From positions 1 through 10,258 of the forward strand of contig JAEKMB010000261.1 of NCBI GenBank assembly GCA_019508105.1: a stretch of 10,258 nucleotides of DNA. The letters run 5' to 3'. This DNA comes from Alphaproteobacteria bacterium (lineage in GTDB: Bacteria > Pseudomonadota > Alphaproteobacteria > Micropepsales > Micropepsaceae). Below are positions 6,655 through 10,258 of the stretch, piece after piece (within the stretch, counting starts at the first letter, position 1; the number at the start of each line of letters is the position of its first letter). Under the pieces are notes generated by a model. It was not told where the DNA came from, did not search any database, and saw nothing but the letters and a program-made list of their open reading frames with translations. A program made the translations under genes and the position numbers.

Positions 6655-7629
6655 ATGAAACCGCGCTATATCGCCATGCGTCTGGTCAAGACGGTGCTGG
6701 TCGCCATCGCGGTGGTGCTGCTGAGTTTTTTCCTGATCCGCCTGGCGCCGGGTGATGCCGCCACTGTGATGGCGGGGCAGGCGGGTTATGCCGACGAAGC
6801 CTATATGAAAAGCCTGCGGGTCGAATATGGCCTCGACCAGCCGCTGCCGGTGCAGTTGTGGAAATACATGGATACCGTGGCGCATGGCGATTTGGGCACG
6901 TCGTATGTGCTGCGCCGGCCGGTGCTGTCGCTCATCCTGGAACGCTTGCCCAACACCTTGCTGCTGGATGCCTTTGCGCTGGTGGTGGCGGCGGCGGGCG
7001 GCATCTGGCTGGGCAGTATAGCGGCGCGGCGGCCGGGCTCGGTCCTGGACAGCGCCAATACCATCCTTTCCATGCTGTTCTATTCGGTGCCGCAGTTCTG
7101 GCTGGGCATGATGATGATGCTGCTGTTTGCGGTGTGGCTGGGCTGGCTGCCGCCTTTCGGCATCGAGACCATGGGCGCCGATTATACCGGCCTGGCGCGG
7201 ATGGCCGACGTGGCGGTGCATATCCTGCTGCCGGGCACCACCTTGGCGCTCTATTTCATGGCCAGCTATGCCCGCCTGACCCGCACCGCCATGATCGAGG
7301 TGGCTGACCAGGATTTCGTCAAGACGGCGCGCGCCAAGGGCATCAGCGAACGCCAGGTGGCGCGCCGCCATATCCTGCGCAATGCGCTGATCCCGCTGAT
7401 CACCTTTGCCGGCCTGCAGGCGTCTATCCTGGTGGGCGGCAATGTGCTGGTGGAAAATGTCTTCAGTTGGCCTGGAGTCGGCACCCTCGCCTATGAAGCG
7501 GTGACCAGCCGCGACAATCCCCTGCTGCTGGGCATCTTCATTGTCACCGCCATACTGGTCAGCCTGTTCAACCTGGTCACCGACATCGCCTATTCCATCG
7601 CCGATCCCCGGGTTGAGTTGGGGCGATGA
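6655..7629 (+). CDS. Peptide ABC transporter permease, DppB-like
   Basis: With the start at ATG 6655 this is a 324-residue inner-membrane permease. An in-frame ATG at 6604 lies inside the binding protein gene and adds 17 polar residues unlike the family, so I reject it. From 6655 the protein starts MKPRYIAMRLVKTVLVAIAV, the usual first helix of DppB/OppB proteins, followed by RLAPGDAA (29-36). About six helices follow. The cytoplasmic EAA loop that docks on the ATPase is plain at 220-247, with KTARAKGISERQVARRHILRN. The C-terminus FSWPGVGTLAYEAVTSRDNPL (270-290) is diagnostic of this family. GGGG at 6650-6653 is a poor ribosome binding site, and the gap from the preceding stop is 10 bp. It pairs with the DppC-like subunit encoded next. 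Confidence 0.92.
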   Translation: MKPRYIAMRLVKTVLVAIAVVLLSFFLIRLAPGDAATVMAGQAGYADEAYMKSLRVEYGLDQPLPVQLWKYMDTVAHGDLGTSYVLRRPVLSLILERLPNTLLLDAFALVVAAAGGIWLGSIAARRPGSVLDSANTILSMLFYSVPQFWLGMMMMLLFAVWLGWLPPFGIETMGADYTGLARMADVAVHILLPGTTLALYFMASYARLTRTAMIEVADQDFVKTARAKGISERQVARRHILRNALIPLITFAGLQASILVGGNVLVENVFSWPGVGTLAYEAVTSRDNPLLLGIFIVTAILVSLFNLVTDIAYSIADPRVELGR

Positions 7630-8450
7630 ATTTTGCACGCCGCTTCTTTTCCCGTCCCACCGCGCTGTTCGGCTTTGCGGTCTTTGTGGCGATTGTGATG
7701 ATTGCACTGGCGGCGCCGCTGCTGTTCGCACGCGGTCCTTTCGCCATTGTCGGCATGCCGCTGCTCCCGCCCGGCGCGCCCGGCCTGCCCGCGGGCAGTG
7801 ACGTCCTGGGCCGCAACATGATGATAGGCTTGGCCTATGGCGCGCGGGTCTCGCTGCTGGTGGGGATTTCCGCCACACTGTGCGCCACGTGTGTGGGCAT
7901 CCTGCTGGGTGCACTGGCCGGCTATTATGGCGGGCTGGTGGATGATCTGCTGATGCGGCTGACAGAGTTCTTCCAGATCATTCCCGCCTTTGTGCTCCTG
8001 ATGGTGCTGGTAGCATTTCTGCAGCCCAGCCTGGAATCGGCGGTGATCGGCATCGCCCTGATTTCCTGGCCGCAGGTGGCGCGGGTGGTGCGCGGCGAGT
8101 TTCTCACTCTGCGTTCCCGGGAATTCGTCGAGGCGGCGCGCACGCTGGGAATGCGCGACACCGCCATCATCTTCACGCAAATTCTTCCCAATGCCCTGCC
8201 GCCCATTGTGGTGATCAGTTCCATGATGGTGGGCAATGCCATCCTGGCGGAATCGGCGCTGAGCTTTCTGGGGCTGGGCGATCCCAATCTTTTAAGCTGG
8301 GGCAGCATGATCGGCGGGGCGCGCTCGGCCATGTGGGTGGCCTGGTGGACCACGGTGTTGCCCGGTGTCTCCATCATGGTCACAGTGCTGGCGCTGAACT
8401 TCGTGGGCGACGGGCTGAACGACGCCCTCAATCCCCGGCGGAGGCACTGA
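7626..8450 (+). CDS. Peptide ABC transporter permease, DppC-like
   Basis: A 274-residue inner-membrane permease, the partner of the DppB-like subunit. The first helix is at about 13-33. GSDVLGRNMMIGLAYGARVS (57-76) corresponds to the family's GTDxLGRDxxSRxxYGxRxS segment. The EAA loop lies at 166-189 (EFVEAARTLGMRDTAIIFTQ onward), and the C-terminal part has SFLGLGDPNLLSWG (213-226) and LNFVGDGLNDALNPR (257-271), both characteristic. Here the usual acidic residue after GR is Asn64, a minor variation. ATG 7626 sits in an ATGA overlap with the stop of the previous gene, and GAGTTGGGG just upstream supplies the ribosome binding site. The order binding protein, B, C, ATPase is the standard one for these importers. 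Confidence 0.93.
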   Translation: MNFARRFFSRPTALFGFAVFVAIVMIALAAPLLFARGPFAIVGMPLLPPGAPGLPAGSDVLGRNMMIGLAYGARVSLLVGISATLCATCVGILLGALAGYYGGLVDDLLMRLTEFFQIIPAFVLLMVLVAFLQPSLESAVIGIALISWPQVARVVRGEFLTLRSREFVEAARTLGMRDTAIIFTQILPNALPPIVVISSMMVGNAILAESALSFLGLGDPNLLSWGSMIGGARSAMWVAWWTTVLPGVSIMVTVLALNFVGDGLNDALNPRRRH

Positions 8451-8451
8451 T

Positions 8452-10044
8452 ATGCCGCTGGTCTCTATACAGAACCTCACCGTGGCGCTGCCGCCCAGCG
8501 CGGACCGGCCCTTGGCGGTGGATGATGTCAGGCTGGAGGTGGGGCGCAACGAGATTGTCTGCATCGTGGGTGAATCCGGCTCGGGCAAGTCTCTGACCGC
8601 GCATGCCATCATGGGACTGTTGCCGCGCGGAGTAACGGCGGCGAGCGGCCGGATCCTGTTCGATGGCCAGGACCTTTTGCAACAAACGCCGGAAGCGATG
8701 CGCAAGCGGCGCGGCCGCGACATCGCCATGATCTTCCAGGACCCGATGGCGGCGCTCAATCCGGTGGTGGCGATCGGGCGGCAGGTCACCGAACAGATCC
8801 GTGCCCACCGCGCTATTTCCGAAGCCGAAGCTCTGCGGCAGGCGGCGGACCTTTTGAGTCAGATGGGCCTGAAAGATGTCGACGAATTGCTAAAAGCCTA
8901 TCCGCACCAATTGTCCGGGGGGCAGCGCCAGCGGGTGATGATTGCCATGGCGCTGTCCTTGTCGCCGCAGCTCCTGATCGCCGACGAGCCGACCACGGCG
9001 CTGGACGTGACTACCCAGGCGCAAATCCTGAAGCTTATCAAGAAAATCCAGGCCGAGCGGGAGATGAGTGTGTTGTTCATCACTCATGACTTTGGCGTGG
9101 TGGCGGACATGGCCGACAAGGTGGCGGTGATGCGCCATGGCCGGGTGCTGGAAAACGGGTTGGTGGGTGATGTGCTGGGCAAGCCCGCCCATTCCTATAC
9201 CCGCGCCCTGATCGCGGCGGTGCCGCGCGGCGAAAGCCGGTTGCCGCCGCCGCCCGATGCCCGGCCGCTGGTGCAGGTGAGCGGTCTTACCAAGCGCTTC
9301 CGCCGCGGCGGGCTGTTTGGGCGCGGCACAGTTACCACGGCGGTAGACGATGTCTCTCTGACTCTGAGCCGGGGTGAGACTTTGGGCATTGTGGGCGAAT
9401 CCGGCAGCGGCAAGTCCACTTTGGCGCGCTGCATGATCCGCCTGCTGGACCCCGATGGCGGCGAGGTGCTGCTGGACGGCGCTGACATCGCCCATATGAA
9501 GGCGCGCGCGCTGCGTCCGCTGCGCCGCCGCATCCAGATGGTGTTTCAGGACCCCTTTTCCTCCCTCAATCCGCGCCAGACCATCGGCGACATCATCACC
9601 GCGGGGCCGCGCGTTTATGGCGAGGAGCCCAGACAGGCGCGCGCCCGGGCCGCCGATATCCTGCGGCTGGTGGGTCTGAACCCGGAAACCATGAACCGGC
9701 TGCCGCATGAATTTTCCGGTGGTCAGCGTCAGCGCATCGGCCTGGCCCGCGCCCTGATGCTCAAGCCCGATGTGCTGATCGCCGATGAGCCGGTGTCGGC
9801 GCTGGATGTCACGGTGCAGGCCCAGGTGCTGCAATTGTTGGACGATGTGCGCCGCCAGATGAATCTGGCCATGCTGTTCATCACTCACGACATGCGGGTG
9901 GCGGCGCAAGTGTGTCACCGGGTGATGGTGATGCGCCATGGCAAGGTGGTGGAGAGCGGTCCGACACGGGACATCTTCGCCCGTCCTTGCAGCGATTATA
10001 CCAAGGCCCTGCTGGCGGCGATTCCCGGCCGGCAAAGCATATAG
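8452..10044 (+). CDS. Fused dual-domain peptide ABC transporter ATPase (DppD-DppF type)
   Basis: A 530-residue protein containing two complete ABC ATPase domains joined by a short linker (about 255-272). Domain 1: Walker A GESGSGKS 40-47, Q-loop Gln96, signature LSGGQ 154-158, Walker B LLIADEP 174-180 with catalytic Glu179, switch His212. Domain 2: Walker A GESGSGKS 315-322, Q-loop Gln366, signature FSGGQ 421-425, Walker B VLIADEP 441-447 with Glu446, switch His479. All catalytic residues are intact in both halves, so both sites should hydrolyse ATP. Each half ends with the Opp/Dpp-type C-terminal extension ([14 protein letters not shown] and [14 protein letters not shown]). It replaces the separate DppD and DppF subunits and powers import through the two permeases. 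CGGAGG at 8439-8444 lies 7 nt before ATG 8452, one base after the previous stop. Confidence 0.95.
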   Translation: MPLVSIQNLTVALPPSADRPLAVDDVRLEVGRNEIVCIVGESGSGKSLTAHAIMGLLPRGVTAASGRILFDGQDLLQQTPEAMRKRRGRDIAMIFQDPMAALNPVVAIGRQVTEQIRAHRAISEAEALRQAADLLSQMGLKDVDELLKAYPHQLSGGQRQRVMIAMALSLSPQLLIADEPTTALDVTTQAQILKLIKKIQAEREMSVLFITHDFGVVADMADKVAVMRHGRVLENGLVGDVLGKPAHSYTRALIAAVPRGESRLPPPPDARPLVQVSGLTKRFRRGGLFGRGTVTTAVDDVSLTLSRGETLGIVGESGSGKSTLARCMIRLLDPDGGEVLLDGADIAHMKARALRPLRRRIQMVFQDPFSSLNPRQTIGDIITAGPRVYGEEPRQARARAADILRLVGLNPETMNRLPHEFSGGQRQRIGLARALMLKPDVLIADEPVSALDVTVQAQVLQLLDDVRRQMNLAMLFITHDMRVAAQVCHRVMVMRHGKVVESGPTRDIFARPCSDYTKALLAAIPGRQSI

Positions 10045-10048
10045 GAGA
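10043..10048 (+). promoter_or_regulatory. Ribosome binding site of the second M81 gene
   Basis: AGGAGA overlaps the last two bases of the ATPase stop codon and lies 5 nt before ATG 10054. It is among the strongest Shine-Dalgarno sequences in the window and fixes the start of the downstream metallopeptidase. Its position also suggests continuous translation along the operon. Confidence 0.6.
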
Positions 10049-10053
10049 GCGCC

Positions 10054-10258
10054 ATGCGCATCGCCATCGCCGAGTTCAAGCAGGAAACCAACAGTTTCGT
10101 GCCTTTCACCACCACGGTGCAGACCTTTGAGGAGCAATATCTGCACCGCGGCGAGGCGATGCTCACCGCCTTCGGCAATGGGCGGCTGGAAATCCCCGGC
10201 GCGCTGGATGCTATTCGCGAGGCCGGCGCCACCCCGGTGCCGCTGCTGGCCACCATGG
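10054..10258 (+). CDS. M81 family (MlrC-like) metallopeptidase, N-terminal fragment
   Basis: The first 68 codons of a second M81 peptidase, cut by the right edge. It starts MRIAIAEFKQETNSFVPFTT, which matches the M81 N-terminal pattern of a beta strand followed by a polar residue, E-T and N-x-F. It lines up with the first M81 protein of this operon (FLAGIFHETHSFTGG). Further on, LEIPGALDAIREAGATPVPL corresponds to the IDGFLSVAEREGWEVVPS stretch of the first copy, so the two are paralogues, though clearly diverged. There is no signal peptide, so the product is cytoplasmic, where it could act on imported compounds. The metal-binding residues lie beyond the window. It is the last visible gene of the operon, 9 bp after the ATPase stop. 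Confidence 0.85.
   Translation, partial: MRIAIAEFKQETNSFVPFTTTVQTFEEQYLHRGEAMLTAFGNGRLEIPGALDAIREAGATPVPLLATM

Noticed and set aside
4911..6656. Long minus-strand open frame of 581 codons opposite the binding protein gene
   Set aside because: Its translation is rich in His, Arg, Gln, Ala and Gly with no recognisable domain, as expected for the antisense of GC-rich coding DNA. The plus-strand genes there have unmistakable family signatures.
6631..7914. Long minus-strand open frame opposite the permease genes
   Set aside because: Same low-complexity antisense composition; the plus strand encodes clear DppB/DppC permeases.
8890..10146. Long minus-strand open frame opposite the ATPase gene
   Set aside because: Antisense of an intact two-domain ABC ATPase; no domain of its own.
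3590..10258. A microcystin degradation (mlrABCD) cluster
   Set aside because: Only MlrC-like M81 genes are present. No MlrA-type membrane protease or MlrD-type transporter is seen, and the serine hydrolase is not adjacent to the M81 genes or clearly MlrB.

Overview
This is a GC-rich window that looks like an alphaproteobacterial chromosome. The evidence is the codon usage, the tightly packed genes with 1-4 bp overlaps, the Tat-type leader peptides and the family mix. I cannot place the genus. No RNA gene, insertion sequence, phage gene or CRISPR array is visible. Almost all of the window is coding. The only sizeable non-coding stretches are about 110 bp (1308-1420) and about 97 bp (3493-3589).

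Left part, minus strand (1-1307): a secreted serine hydrolase of the beta-lactamase/NylB-like fold is followed, through a GTGA stop/start overlap, by the first 39 codons of an unrecognised Tat-exported protein that runs off the left edge. A short divergent intergenic region separates this pair from a plus-strand class III aminotransferase (1421-2713). The aminotransferase resembles HemL (glutamate-1-semialdehyde aminomutase) but is more likely a transaminase of amino acids or beta-amino acids. Its stop codon overlaps that of a convergent gene (2710-3492, minus) encoding a roughly eight-helix membrane protein made of two similar halves.

Right part, plus strand (3590 to the right edge): one operon. 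It runs from an M81-family (MlrC-like) metallopeptidase with an internal frameshift, through a family-5 periplasmic binding protein, a DppB-like permease, a DppC-like permease and a fused two-domain DppDF-type ATPase, to the start of a second M81 metallopeptidase cut by the window edge. Gaps within the operon are at most 10 bp and several starts overlap the previous stop.

A sensible reading is an import-and-hydrolysis module. The ABC transporter brings a peptide or peptide-like compound into the cytoplasm, and the leaderless M81 enzymes cleave it. The neighbouring exported amidase-like serine hydrolase could act outside the inner membrane, and the aminotransferase on released amino acids. The substrate is unknown. 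The most notable points are the damaged first M81 gene beside an apparently healthy paralogue, a perfect 13-bp palindrome just upstream of the operon's first start codon, and the duplicated membrane protein.
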